A DNA stretch of 64,000 bases from Himantopus leucocephalus (Eukaryota > Chordata > Aves > Charadriiformes > Recurvirostridae). The DNA is taken from positions 97,209,063 to 97,273,062 of the forward strand of contig RSEF01000002.1 of assembly GCA_003993805.1 (NCBI GenBank), written 5' to 3'. The position numbers and the translations under genes are program-made. The stretch's first letter is position 1, and the number at the start of each line of letters is the position of its first letter. The notes beneath the pieces are model-generated. The model was not told the origin of the DNA. It saw only the letters and a list, made by a program, of their open reading frames with translations, and searched no databases. Positions 51,640 through 64,000 of this stretch are shown in pieces.

Positions 51640-52505
51640 TCCCCTCCCTGCCGAGTACAAGATCTCAAACTCAGCTTCCATAATAAGCTCTTTTGCAACC
51701 TGTGCTAATAGTGCAACAGTTAGCTATGTGACAAGGAAAATATTGTTAAAAGCATCCAACAGCGTAGTTATAAATGAGGAATATCATTCTGAAAATCCTA
51801 AGATGTCACAATATTTTCAGAATCCCCACTACCCCTCTATTTCTGCTGATATAGTTTCAATCACACAATAACAGAGCTACAGAAACCTCGGTGAGGAGAC
51901 ACCTCTGCGAGTCCTCAGCACTGCATCCCACTTGAAACATGACTAACAGCCAGCCACAGAGCAGGTCAGCCATAGCTTTGTACAGCTAAGCCTTGCAAAT
52001 TTCTTAGGTGGGTGTTTCTACTGTTGCTCAGGATGCCCTGTCCCAATGATGCACTAGTCTCCCAGTACATAGACTGCCATTTTTTTCTGTGCCCCCATCC
52101 ACATCATCCTGATAGCATCCTGTGGGTGGTGTGATGCTATCTTGGCCAGCTCTCTGTAGGGCTTGCTTTGACTGCTTTTGCCTGTCTGTACAGTATCTTC
52201 AATTGTATTGATTACACCTTGGTCCTCCACCTCCCTCTCTTTATCATTCTTGATATTGCATTGCCTACCGCATGGTTGCTTCCCTAAAGCTAGTGTTCGG
52301 TCTCCTACCTGAAAGATGATGAGGAAAACCCATTTAATTTCCACCACCTTTTATTAGATCATCAGCTTTTATGCAGTTGGATCTACTACTGCAAATACTG
52401 AATCATCGCGAGGGTTCTGGGAGCATGCTTTAGAGACTTTAAGGAATTGAGTACTACTACAGAATGAGGAGGACTCCTCAAGCAATAATTACCTTCAGTA
52501 TAAAA
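51640..52505. other. Unique sequence with one unexplained minus-strand frame
   Basis: A 97-codon minus-strand frame (52347 down to 52054) is rich in charged and polar residues, unlike most chance frames in this window. Part of it reads SQSKPYRELAKIASHHPQDA. I do not recognise a family, and its length alone is not significant. Confidence 0.35.
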
Positions 52506-52544
52506 AAAATGAGACTTCCAACTTCAATTTGTCTAGTTGCAACT
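52506..52544 (-). repeat. 39-bp copy of the 3' end of the LTR-like element at 47.05 kb
   Basis: The block matches 47046-47084 with a single mismatch, in the same orientation (shared core AACTTCAATTTGTCTAGTTG). Homology stops abruptly on both sides. It is likely a severely truncated second copy of the same repeat family, about 5.46 kb away. The sequence beyond the putative LTR end has no TGG-type primer-binding site, so it is not a convincing 5' LTR of a provirus. Confidence 0.7.
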
Positions 52545-54283
52545 TCTAATGACAGTGACTTGTTACACATTTTTCACACAGGCTAAAGAATTGAAAATTT
52601 TTTCTGCATGCATGTCCCAAGGTTGCCTTCCGTGTACATCTTTGGAAGAACACAACAGATTGAGATTTTACTGCTCCCTTCATTTAAGGCAATATTCCCA
52701 GGCCTCGAGTCATTCTCCAGGTAGAGGGGCAGTCTCTTGCAAGGCAACTACATTTTCTAACATTCCTCTTGCTATCCTCTTGTTGAAAGCAGAAAGTTAG
52801 TGGTGGCCGACATACCTATGGCTACTCTCAACACCCGAAGGGCATTAGATTAACAAAAAGTCTTTGCAAATACTTTAAAGAAAAGTTTATAAAATACATT
52901 CCTCTAGGAAAACAAAGGTGGCTTCTCCTTACTTCAGCAGTACAGGCATGTTTTCTATCAGGTGACTGGCAGAAGGATTTAAGCAGAGCTATCCAGGTAT
53001 TGGTTTCTGGCCTGAATGGTGTACTGGTAAGTTTTGGAAGAGTCTTGAGAGATGCTTGGCTACAGAACATTTAGAAATCACAGGGGCCTTTTGGCTTTAC
53101 ATCTGTGAATTACAAAAGTACACACAATCAACTGTGAAAGACATTCCAATTCTGTGATATAAATGAAATAGCAAGGAGGAAAATAATACAACTTCTTCCT
53201 TTCCCACAAAAACTATAAGGCTTGATGCCAAAAGGCTGTAAGGATTTTATTGCTTAAATAATAACTGGCTGCAGGGATCTGGACTCTGCAACATGTTTAT
53301 TCTGATGCAAAGCCAACAACTTTTTTCTGAAAAGCAAGGAGAAACTCATCTTTTTCCTGACGAAGCAGTTAACTGCCCTCTGCCTAGAATGGTCATAAAA
53401 TGGTAATTTACACAAGGTCATGAGAAAGCAGAAGAGCAGAGCCCTGTGGGCTTCCACGTCACACCAATAAGGACAATCCAGTCTCTTCACTAAACTAACC
53501 AGTCTCCTCCCTAAGTGTCGCTTAGGCTTGATTTGTTCCAACACAGGCATGAGGTTTGTGGGTTTCTTCCTGACTGCAGCCTTGCTAACATGTTTGCAGT
53601 CTCAAGAAAATGTTTGCATTTCCATCCTTAACATCAAAGTATGAGGTTTAAAAGCAATTTTTAAAATGAAAACTTAAACATCATCCAAGATTCTGGAGGT
53701 AGTGTCTTGGGTATAAGTTTTTGCCTTAACCTAGCCAAACTCCAGAATAAAACGAAATACTTCATAAAGAATGATGCCAATCAAGCAGTTACGACTGGCA
53801 TCTTGTGAAGGATGTCTGCTCTTATTTTGGGCAGCCACATAGTCTTACCTACAAAACCTGTTCTGTATATCAGGTCATTTCTGCTTCTCAAGCAGGTGGA
53901 CCTCAGTTTGTAGACGGAATTTGGCACAGTGTCTTTGGCTATTTTTTTCAATAGAAATCCCATGGGGAGGAAAATCTGATCTAGGAAAAAACAGGCGTAG
54001 AGGGACCTTATTACTGATTCACTTTTCTGAATAGAATTCCACATTAACCAGGATGGCAATATTCAATTTAAGCACACACCCTTTCAAGTCAGGTTGTATT
54101 TGACTGTTTCTGTCTCTGGATGCAAGTCACAATCAGCCTTTAACTTCTGTTTGTGCAGGGAACGTCTTTTGGCCCACAAGGTACTTATCAAAGTGAGTGA
54201 CCTGGAGATCTCCACAGACTGCAGTCATAGCTCAGACATTTCCACTATCCTGCATTGTTATCTACATATCTATCCATCTCTAT
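52545..54283. other. Unique sequence, nothing recognised
   Basis: A 98-codon minus-strand frame (53550 down to 53254) has mixed, basic composition but no recognisable domain. No interspersed repeats were recognised. Confidence 0.5.
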
Positions 54284-54329
54284 CTTGGGTTACAGTAACA
54301 GGACTGCTTGGGTTATAGTAACAGGACTA
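54284..54329 (+). repeat. 23-bp tandem duplication
   Basis: CTTGGGTTACAGTAACAGGA followed by CTG at 54284-54306 is repeated at 54307-54329 with two differences. A recent local duplication is the simplest reading. Confidence 0.85.
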
Positions 54330-54395
54330 TAGCCAGTAGGCCAAGGGAAGTTGTTTTTCCAATTTACTCAGCAATCATTTGCACCATCTAGAAAA

Positions 54396-54840
54396 CTGAA
54401 TCCAGTTTTGGGCTCAGAAAATAAAAATGTTGATCGAATGAAGCAGGTACAGCATGGGGACCACCAAGATGGTCAGAGGCTGGAGCACTTGCCCTTTGAG
54501 AGGCTGAGGCAATAGGGTTTGTCCAGTTTGGGGAAGAGACAGCTTTGTGGAGACCCAATACCAGCTCCAACTCCAGCATCTAAGAGGGGCTTTTGAGGAG
54601 ATAAAGCCAGACTCTTCTCAGTGGTGCATGGTGGATGAGACCCAAAGGCATAAGTTGAAACAGGAGACACTCAGTCAAACAAAGGCTGTGCAAGCCTAAT
54701 CCTTGAGTATTTCAAGGTTTTCAAGACCAGATAAAGCTCTGAGCAAACCAGTCTGACCTCATAGCTGACCCTGCTTTGAGCAGGAGGTTGGACTAGAGCT
54801 CTACTGAGGTCCCTTCCTACCTGCATTATCCTGTGAGTCT
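54396..54840 (+). mobile_element. CR1 LINE 3' fragment, internally shortened
   Basis: TCCAGTTTTGGGCTC at 54401, AAGATGGTCAGAGGCTGGAG at about 54466 and GAGAGGCTGAGGCAATAGGG at about 54498 follow the CR1 ORF2 C-terminal coding region in sense orientation. TATTTCAAGGTTTTCAAGAC, then TTTGAGCAGGAGGTTGGACT, and GAGGTCCCTTCCTACCTGCA, ending in ATCCTGTGAGTCT, match the 3' UTR and terminal octamers. The middle (about 54545-54700) aligns poorly and part is missing, so the copy is old. Confidence 0.82.
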
Positions 54841-56999
54841 ACCACCCTGTGTTGTGATTCAGATGCAGCTTTTCAGAGTTTCATCTTAATACCGCTTATC
54901 TGGACATAAATGGAATAATTACACATGAAACTGTAGTCTGATCCGTAATAGTTATAGCTACATTGTTCACAGAGGGTTTCTTCATCAGAGTAATTCGGTT
55001 TCTGAAAAAAAAGTATCAGCTGTTAAAGATGGAAGGTGCTATACTCTGTTTAATATTTAATTTCATCTTTGACTAGCTTTTCTATTACCAGACATAACTG
55101 AATTCCTGGTTTATATGTTAAGAGTTTCATATAAAACCCAAACATCACCACAGATGGTGGGTATGTTTTCATGACCATTTGTAATGTGATAGTTTGTGGG
55201 TCACTCCACGATAAATGGGCATCTGGAATGGCCATTAGGGTTTGTCAAAATTATTACACATCTTCAAATGATGGTGGGGATGGGTGGGTTAGAACTTAAC
55301 CTCAGTAATAAGATCCATCCATAATTGGCAGAGACTGTAACAATACCCCAGCTGTGCCAAACCAAGAGCGAGGATCCTCCACAGTGCCAAAAGAAAACAA
55401 GCTTGCCGAGGATCTGCTCTCAGAGAAGGAAGCCCTGAATTAGGCAGGATGTGAAGGAAACTGAGTAGCCTTAGCAGAATAAAGTCTTTCCATAGGTAAA
55501 AACTGGCTAAGATACATGACAGAGAAAGTAGGAATATATGGCCAGTTTTCAACATGGAGAGAAGTAATTTGTGGAGTTCAAAAGGGTCTGGACTGGGACT
55601 ATGCTGATAAATCTGTTCAGAATTGGCCTAGAGCAGTGGGTAAGCCCTGAAGTGACTGGTGGTTTGCTGATGCCTGCTGTCTCATGGGAAGCAGGTGGCA
55701 CTAGCTCGTCTCCCTCTCCTGGCCACTGCCAGAAGCCAGGAATCTGGCACTAAACCTCTGGTCTTATACAGTAAGGCTCTTTTGATATGTCACGTAAAGG
55801 TACAAACCAGAGAAGACAAAACGAACTTTAAACTCATGCAGACTAATAGCAGAAAAGCAATAAAATGGAAAAGATCAGGTCAGGTAGGTATGCTTCTACA
55901 CAGTAATATTTCAATGCATGCTTCTTTGTAGTATTGGCAACTTTTCTACTTCAGCTACACAAAATGGCTTCTGCTGGCAGTGAGTACGAAATAATAGAAT
56001 GCAAGAACACAGCAACTATTAAAANTAAAAAAAAAAAAAAAAGCCCTTAAAGAACCAGAATTGTAAGTCAAGCCCCAGCAAGCTAACAAACAGAGACTGC
56101 AGAAGATAGTTGCTTACTATGAAGACTAGACAGGTGTCTCTATCTTTTGTTATGCTTGGGACAGCAGAGAGAAAAGAGGTACCAGTAGCAAAGGAGGTTG
56201 CAAGTAGCATGCTGAGGGGTGAAAAGTACCATCAAATTGGTGCTGAGACACAAGAAAAGAATTTCTGTCAGGTTGTTATGCCATTTCCTTGAATGTCTTA
56301 AGTGAAGCCATCCAAACTTGTCTTAGAGTAATACTGTGTCCTTACAGTGCTGGGTTTTAGTGTTTTCCAACACAGTGAGGTCAGCAAGAAGGTGCGAATT
56401 TTTCAGACTGAACAAACACAGCTACGCCAGGAGGACTCTTAGTGCAAACCTTACCCCAGAGATTTCATAGGCAATGGACATTTTTTTGTCTCAGCAGCCA
56501 CTCAAGCTTGATTATTCCTTTTCTGCACATGTGGGGGGAAAAAAACGGTCTCCAGCTTATTACATGCTATTAATGTTAAATAATAACAATAAAAAAGCAG
56601 CATCTCATTTGTTAATATCATCTCTTTTGTACATCTGTCACAATACTGGGAAACTGAAGGGCTTAGACTTTGATATTACATATTTACAGACCTTGCAGAT
56701 CAAACTCAAATGGTATTTCAACTGTACTTTACCTAGAGCAAGAAACGTCTAGGCAGATAGCCCAGAGCATATTTAGAGCTGCCCTGCAGTCAGAGAGACA
56801 CATGAAGTGAGTATACAATGTCAAAGTACTGTAAAAATAAAAGTCAGCTAGAATATAATTGGCTTGGATCATAGGTCTACAGGGCTAAGGCAACCAAGCC
56901 ATTGGTAAATTACACAGCCATTTTTACTTGATTTCCTGTTTCTTCAACTCTGAAGTGATAATTCTGTTGAAGATGATAAAGACTGTTGAGGAGATTTTA
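54841..56999. other. Unique sequence; poly(A) tract with ambiguous base near 56.03 kb
   Basis: An N followed by an A-rich run lies at 56025-56043. No LINE body or processed pseudogene was recognised upstream of it, so it is treated as a simple repeat. Nothing else was recognised. Confidence 0.5.
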
Positions 57000-57340
57000 T
57001 TTAATACAGATGGACATGTTAATGCAGGGTGATCTACCCATCCCTCCAATTAGCCTACTAGGTGCAGCTTGATATAAAGCAGAGACTGGAGCCCTGAGGA
57101 CATAAAGCAAGACAGGGAGAGCAACATAGCTCAGCATGTTTTCAGGAAATCCAATTATTTGTCTGAAGCTTTGAATTCAAAAGTGGATTCAGAAAGTCCT
57201 AAAGCAATTATGATTTGCACTGAAAGAGACTGGCTAAAGCCAGCAGCTAAACGTTTGTATTGTTTTTGGCTTGTGTGCTCCATTTATACAGTAAGACCCT
57301 TTAGCACAATCACTTCAGCATGTAACTGAAATGAGTTTAG
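57000..57340. promoter_or_regulatory. Candidate conserved non-coding element
   Basis: This complex, non-repetitive stretch has several homeodomain and SOX-like words (CCAATTAGCC, CAATTATTTG, CTTTGAATTC, GTATTGTTTTTGGC) and no open frame. Its texture resembles the other enhancer-like stretches of this window. Confidence is low without alignment. Confidence 0.22.
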
Positions 57341-59764
57341 TTTTCAATAGAATTCTTCTTTCAAATAGGTTGATAAGAAACACACCAGTTTTCTTATTTT
57401 TAGTACAAACTGAAGGGCTCAGAAACAATTCTGGATTTTAAAAATTATTTGAAAACTTTTATGAGCTTTAAAGACAGTATTGTGTTAAATATCTTGCACA
57501 AGACGATAATGCTAAAACATTTGCCTGGGTGTGCACCTTTCAGTTGGGCTACTATCTCCCTTTACATGTTAACATGTATGTACTATGCCATCATGATCTG
57601 AGGCGGGAAACATATGAACAAGAAACATAAATACTTTTTACTTGATTTATTTGCTAGTTAATTTGGTGAAAAAAACCCAAAATATTTGTAATGGTATTCT
57701 CTGCATATTTTAATATTGTTATTACCACCAAGTGCTCTGTAAAATCTACCCAATAATTTGGATACCTAAATATGCATATTTATGTATGTTATATATATCG
57801 TCCATATATATTACAACCTTAAACCATTTTATTAACAGTAGCAAGAGATACCGGAAATGATTCTAAAGGAACTAAGACATGCAAAATTATCTTTTGAGAT
57901 TTTAGACATCTATGTCTTGAATAGACACTGACCCTGAACACATTTAAGTAAAATTACTTTATTCATATTTTATGTGTGCATGAATTTATTTTTTCACTTT
58001 ATACTTTGGGAATGAACACTATGTCTGTTATTTGTTTTCAAAAGTCACCAAATATAACAAATGAAGTGCTGTGAAGCATCTGTATCAATAGGAACTTTAC
58101 ATATATATCTATATATATATTTAATGCATATATTCCTAAAAAGTCAGTTGTAGGCTAATTTGTTTCAATTTCGGAGACCCTTTAGAGATTATAGCAGAAG
58201 AACAATGTGTGGTTTTAATCATATTCTTCTGATTTTAAATAGTTTATTTGGCTCTTCTTGAAGATAAAAATCTATTGTATAAAAAACACCCTCCTGAGCG
58301 GTAGCTGCTAGATACAAATTTTTGTTTTTTAAATAGCAGTAAAAATACTTCATAAGAAAAGCTGGCCCAAAACTGGGACTCCAAGTTCACTGGAAGTTTC
58401 TTTTTAATTTAGTTTTAATCTGACCTGTGGTGGCTGTTTCCAATGTCCGTAGACCAGGCAGACTCTGCAGGAATCCAGGCAGGGTTCTCTTTGAACTCTG
58501 CCTTGAGTTTGCTAAAACCTCATTCAACCAAAGATGTTTTAAATGAAAGACTTCAGACTGGATGAAGTAGCATTTTTTGACAAAACTTTGTTTCCTTTGA
58601 TAATTTCTGAACACTTCTATTTACAACACGCTTTGATTGAAGACAGACTGTTATGATGAAATGACAGATGTTTCATAATTATTCCCCTCCAAAGTCTTTT
58701 GGATGCCAGCTTCGTCATAATTCACAAATGGGTCAGTCTACTTCTCTTTGACTCGGCATTTTCAGTCACTTAATAAGAACCAAAGTCTACCCAAGTAATC
58801 AGCTCAACATATTTTAATAGACCTCTAAAACAAAATGACAAGGATAACCTTGTGACTAATATCCAGGACTAGTCATTAGAAAAACTGGCTTCTGCTCAGT
58901 TTTGCTGCAAATACTATGTCATGATTTTTGTCCTGCCACATAAAACTTCTGCAAGTGCCTATATTAGCTTTTGTGATGCATCCTGAGGCTGCTTTCTGCA
59001 TTAGATTTCCAGTCCCCTTTTCTAGCATTCCATCAATTTCCTTGTCTTTTCTGATTATTACTTAGGCCTGTTGTTCATTGATATGAAGTTTGGTTTTTGT
59101 CAACATTGAATATCTGACACATAACCATCCCAATGTGCCAGCATGGTTACCCAGCCCTGTCCCAAACTGTTTTGATCGTTACTGGGAAAAAACAATGCTG
59201 TCAATCCTCTGCCTTGTATGTGAGTAGCTAACAACCAATGAAACAGAAATTGTGTTGGAAAGTGCTCCAGGCACACCACCCCTCTGATTTAGCATCTCTG
59301 GGCAGCTGACCAGACTGGCTGAAGGATGGGATGATCCTGCTGTTAGTTAATTGTGCATACATAAAAGTTAGAATCAGACTGTCAAGCTGCATAACTGCAA
59401 TTAAGTACCCAGTCTCCATATCCAGCAGTACTCATGTGGGTTTTCTGATTTACTAAACACTCTTGCTAGCAACTTTACTTTCTGAAGTGTCAAACAGCGG
59501 GCAAACATATATGTCAATAGCTATACTCTCATATACATATCTATAGAGATGTACGCAGGCATAAGTGTAAATATGTGTACATAAAGGATACATAAAGCTT
59601 TTATAATGTTTTTAAAGTTTATAGAAATTCGAAATCTATAATCTATAATGTGCTTTGCACGTTAACCCTTCTACGACTCTTTAAATGTTTGAGAAATTCT
59701 TCACCCGCTCGGCATTTTTTGCTATGAGTTGTGCCAGTCAGTTCTTACAGTAAATCTCTTTGTC
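57341..59764. other. AT-rich unique sequence with TATA-type simple repeat
   Basis: TATATAT-rich simple sequence lies at about 57780-57810 and 58098-58125. No gene or interspersed repeat was recognised. Confidence 0.5.
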
Positions 59765-59776
59765 TCCCTCTGGTGG
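59765..59776 (-). promoter_or_regulatory. CTCF-like core site
   Basis: TCCCTCTGGTGG reads on the minus strand as CCACCAGAGGGA. This matches the invariant CCACCAG-x-GG core of the vertebrate CTCF motif with one mismatch in the flanking positions. CTCF binds such sites to anchor chromatin loops. A single short match in 64 kb is not far from chance, so occupancy is unknown. Confidence 0.3.
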
Positions 59777-60140
59777 GTACCTTCAGAAAATAGAGTCTGA
59801 ACCTCTCTTGTTAGGGAGGTGCCACATCCTTAACTCAAGCAGAACTCATGTACAGAAAAAAGGCTAGGTTCAGTTCTTATGGATAATCCTGGTATCAGAA
59901 GCAAGGCCACCTTTTTTCTATATCATCCTCAGTTAAAAAAACACTTGCACTTGTAAGAGAGTAAGGAAAAAACACAGATTGCAAAAATAATAATAAATGA
60001 TAAATAAGTAATAAATGTACAGAATACACACACAGAATATGCAATACAGAATGCATTAAGTTAGCATAGCTGGTACCAAAACGTGGATTTTATTCATAAA
60101 ATATAATACCTCTTATTTTGCTTCTGTCCTTTTAAACTTT
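59777..60140. other. AT-rich unique sequence, nothing recognised
   Basis: An ATAA-type simple sequence lies at about 59985-60015. Nothing else was recognised. Confidence 0.5.
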
Positions 60141-60144
60141 AAAT

Positions 60145-60180
60145 ATATTCATATACACATACATATATATATATACACAA
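60145..60180 (+). repeat. (AT)n/(AC)n compound microsatellite
   Basis: ATATTCATATACACATACAT runs into a pure ATATATATAT tract and then ACACAAG. Confidence 0.8.
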
Positions 60181-63100
60181 GTTTATTTTTTTAAACAGTT
60201 TTTAAAAGACAAAATATTCCCAAAAAAATCACTACAAATATTTACACATCAGAAAGATACTTCACATCTGCTTTAAAAATGAAATGTTCCTAGCCCTTTA
60301 GAAGAGTAAAATATTGATTGTCAGACTGTGACATCAGAGGAGCAGAAGAGTCACTGGTGTAGAAATTAATCTTCCCCAGTAGGGACTGTGAGTAAAGCTT
60401 GTTTTGGAGAAAACCGTGATCAATATCCCTATTTTGATTGCATTTTTTATAAGGCTGCACCTTAATAATATTCAACATGATGAAACTGCTGCTCTATCTT
60501 TCTGAAAAGAAGATGCAAACAGTGAGTATAGTGCAGAAAACTGTACCGGTTGCTGCTTAATCCCCTGGTGGAATTTAAGACAGAGCTGACCTATGAAGTC
60601 CTAAGTGGCTTGATTTGGGCTCTCTAAGTGCCTCTCTCTGTATGTTACATTACATTAGATTTGTTCTTTGAAGGCATTTGAAGTAGAATTGTCTTTGGAA
60701 AACAAGACAAAGGAGCATTACTAGGGTGTTCTTCATTAATAGTCTTCGTGAATTCATTATGTGTTACCTTGGCTTTGTATTATGGTTTTTGTAGATCTCT
60801 GGAGTACCCTGCAAAGCTAATTTTTTTTTTTTTCATATACCGTTCTGAGAGAGGCATACTCCTAACAGTAAGAAAGGTTTTAGGGTTTATGGTACAATGG
60901 TGCTTTGGCAACACCAGTCTGTGATGGAAAGCACTGCAGTTATTAAGCAATAACGGCATGAGAAGCACTTAAAGAAACCAAACAGTCCTTTAGCATTTTA
61001 AGACTTAGAATAAACTCTATCTTGAATACATTCTATTGCTCTTTTTATTGTTCTGAATATTAAGGGCAGATTTTGGGTAATAGTATTGTAAAATTTTCTA
61101 TTAATTATTTTGAATAAATCTTTTGTGGAAGTTTTGTCCAAGTGAGGATGGTGTTGGACTGAGTCTTTTGTGACCATATGGACAAAACAGAACAGGTGTA
61201 TATTCACAGCTATGCGTAATTCCCTGTTTACGTTAAAATGAATATGAACCTTTACATACCATGGTTTAATATTTGCCTCCCATTAGGTTTAAAATACTAA
61301 TAAAACCTACATTTCATGCACTTCCATCATCTGCATATATAGAAATGGTGTTAAGGTGTCAGATTTTCACCCTTTTGAACATTTAAAGGGCAAGCCATAG
61401 AAAAGCATTTATGGCTTTATATAGCTGAGGAGGGCTGCTGGGGAAGGGGCAGGCCAACACCTGCTTTGCGGAGCCTTATGGAGAAGCTTGTGTGGAAGTC
61501 TGTGCCCTGTGATTGCTTTCGGTTTCCCTTCTTCAATCACTGCCATTGCTCACTGCTTCCCTTCCCTCCACCTCCACCCCCTTGTGCCTTGAAGCTCACC
61601 TTGAGTTTTAATTTCCCTGTGTCGTTTATATCTTCATGTATGCAATTCTAAAAGCTGTTTGTACTTTCCTTTTCTTGAAAGCTCCCTTTGTCAGTGTAAA
61701 GATTATTGTCAAATAAGATTACACTACAGGCAAATGCCCCAAGAAAGCAGTCTTTGCATAAAAAAAAAAAGACTATTTCCTTAAAAGGCTATGACATTTC
61801 TCTCAGCTTCCTGCTTTAGAAGTTAGTTGTTTCTCCTGGATGTGGCTCTGTGTGGAGCTATTCCAAGCTCCACCACCTTGGGAATTGCTCTGAGGGGCAC
61901 GTAGGATTAGAATGATAAAGAGTTTACGTATCATGACACCAGAGATGCCCAACATATAGCTACCTGGCAGGCTCATGAAATCCAGCTTCCTGAGTTCCTG
62001 ATCTGGTTAAAGATGGAGTAATAGGTGCCTAAGAACAAGATCCCAAGTGGTAGCATGTTATCTGAGGAGCTGCTAAAACTAGCTACTTACAGACACAAAG
62101 GCAAGAGAGTAGTGTGGAGTACTCGGCCAAATAAAAGCTGAACATACGTGGAAAGAAGAATGCAGGACATGCTTTGGGGACAAGATCAGTCTCGGGGCCT
62201 GAGTAGACTTATAATGGCTTTTCTCTGCTTTACCTGGGGGGCCAGGAAGCTATTTCTCTTCTTAATAGAATTTGGTTTCTGAGGAGGAGAGCTGTTCATG
62301 GAAATTTCTTTCCACTTTCCCCTGCATCCGAAGTTGGTTATACTAGATACTGAATAGAGAACTTGTAATGAAGGACAACAGGCTATAACTAACTCAGGGA
62401 TAACCCACACTTCTCTGGGGTTTGATATATCAGAAATCACTGCCCAGAATCTTCTTATACACTTAGGCATGGAAAAGAGCTCGTTCACACAAAGTTTTGC
62501 AGGTGTAGAAGTGGTAGTCATCTCCTGTAATGCAATAGGACGGTCAGCTCATTGGCATGTTTTTACTGCCAGTCTCTGCCCAAGCACTTTTCAGCTCACA
62601 ATACAGATTTCTCAAGTGAAAGTCATAATTATTCACTTATACGGTTTGCTGGGGTAAATGTTCTGTTATTGTGCTAGTTAAAGCTATGTTTGCAAAGACA
62701 AACCAACATTAGCTGTGCTAATGGCTCTAACCTACTGGACAAAACACTTCTCCGGAAAGGGGACACCTGAGTTCTCATTCCTAATCCAATGAATCTTGAA
62801 TTATACTGCCCTGGAGCTTGAAGTTAGCCAGCTCCAGGGGCGGTTAAATGGGACACAGGCTTCGAAGTCCTGCAGATCTCCTGCATTGCCCTCTGGACAA
62901 AGAGCAGTGTACCTGTCATGCTAGTCCTTACAGTTGTACTGTCTGCCCCGTTCCCTGTGGCAGACTGTGTGGCATGGAGCAACAATCTGGGTAGGGCTCT
63001 ACTTTCCCCTGTTTTTAGCATAACTGTACCTAAAAGAGCAAGTAGTGAAAATGGACAGACTTAAGGAAAGAGATTGCCAACTGTCATAATACTTTGAATC

Positions 63101-64000
63101 AGAATGCATAGAACATTGTTTAAACTGAATTCCCACTTGGTTTGTGTCCCTCTATTTCCTTTCTTTTCTTTTTTTTCCCAAAGAAAGATGCATTCTCGTT
63201 TGATGATTTGTCCTTCAAACCATGCTGCTTCTTCACCAAATATAGCCTTCATACAAAATGTGACATTTCTTTTGTTAACTATGTCAATTAATTTTTGTTC
63301 ATGTGGTTATATAGCTTAAAATATATTTTGATTCTTAATTTTTGCATTATTGTATTAAGGATGAAGAATGGCCCATTTTTTAGTGATTAGATGATTGTTT
63401 CTTCTTCTCCCTCCCCCCCAGGATTTATACTAGGCAACTTTTAGATGAAAACCAGCACAAGTACACAAATATAGCATTACTGCATTGTTTTGTTAGCTAA
63501 GCTGCACTCTATTGTATGTGCTGGGGGAAAAAAAAGACAAATAATAATATTAAAATATTAGTGTATTTTAAAAGTGGAATTATTTACTGAAGTTTGCAAA
63601 CAATGTCTTTACATGTTTCTGGTTTCCATGGATAAAATTCCAAAAAGCAGACAAGTGCCATATGGGAATTTCAGAAGCACTTACTCTTCTTTTCCTCCTT
63701 GATGGTATAAGTGGGTACTGGGAGTCAACCTCTTTAAGCACCTCTGAAATCCTGCCTCATTCTTCACCCTCAGAAAATGCAAACAAGCTACTGTAGCTAC
63801 TATAGGTATAGATACACTGGTGATCATACCTTCTAACACAGCTGCAGTGGTGACATGCCCTCAGGAATTCTGGTTTGGGCTGTGATTCTCCAAGCACCTC
63901 CCCTGAGCCGATGTGGTTCAGGTGTTCATCACCTACTCCAAAGCAAGGTTACAACCTCCTGACAACAAATTTCACTGTTAGAATGATGGTGTAGCCAAAC
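60181..64000. other. AT-rich unique sequence, nothing recognised
   Basis: Short T- and A-runs lie near 60824 and 61760. Open frames of 60-110 codons on both strands lack domains and splice context. No repeat family was recognised up to the window end. Confidence 0.5.

Noticed and set aside
56025..56043. Poly(A) tail of a processed pseudogene
   Set aside because: No exon-like or transcript-like sequence precedes it and no target duplication is visible. It also contains an ambiguous base.
1..64000. CRISPR arrays, operons, bacterial promoters or riboswitches
   Set aside because: The window is vertebrate nuclear DNA. No regularly spaced direct repeats or gene clusters exist.

Overview
The window reads as vertebrate nuclear DNA, most probably from a bird. 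It is AT-rich, has no bacterial-style gene packing, and holds several 3'-end fragments of chicken-repeat-1 (CR1) LINEs, the dominant interspersed repeat of bird genomes. It also holds one long copy of a GC-rich, LTR-like repeat that I recognise from bird sequence. I found no intact protein-coding gene, no convincing exon of a known gene, and no tRNA, rRNA or snRNA. The open frames of 60-150 codons scattered through the window are mostly what AT-rich non-coding DNA gives by chance. The stretch is best read as intergenic or deep intronic DNA, a small gene desert.

Layout. 1-12 kb is unique AT-rich sequence with small structural features: a perfect palindrome near 0.58 kb, a 33-bp-period duplication near 2.1 kb, a hairpin near 2.7 kb and a GA microsatellite at 3.23 kb. 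It also has two stretches that look like conserved non-coding elements, near 7.5 and 9.7 kb. 12.03-12.70 kb holds two minus-strand CR1 copies side by side. 19.9-20.1 kb has a plus-strand CR1 tail. 21.7-21.9 kb may be a very old SINE/LINE tail. 22.36-22.64 kb is another enhancer-like stretch. 23.13-23.19 kb is a CR1 end running into a 100-N assembly gap. 25-36 kb is mostly featureless, with a 17-bp triplication, a Z-DNA-prone tract and a homeodomain-site-rich stretch at 28.2 kb.

The two most interesting loci are in the middle. At 36.07-36.98 kb, protein-like fragments follow one another on the plus strand across frame breaks. This is a dead coding remnant of unresolved family; an endogenous viral capsid is one hypothesis. 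At 41.25-42.42 kb there is a decayed Ty3/gypsy-type pol region. It has a possible zinc knuckle, an aspartic protease, the first residues of reverse transcriptase, and an integrase zinc-binding and core region. Most of RT/RNase H is missing, and a 15-bp tandem repeat sits at the apparent deletion point. Ty3/gypsy elements are scarce in birds, so this is the best candidate for something under-described.

47.05-47.82 kb is a minus-strand LTR-like element. A 39-bp piece of its 3' end recurs at 52.5 kb. 54.28-54.84 kb has a 23-bp tandem duplication and a plus-strand CR1. From 55 kb to the end the sequence is AT-rich and unique, with simple repeats, one conserved-looking stretch at 57.0-57.3 kb and one CTCF-like site at 59.77 kb.

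Everything here comes from reading the sequence by eye. Repeat boundaries are approximate, and family assignments have not been checked against any database.
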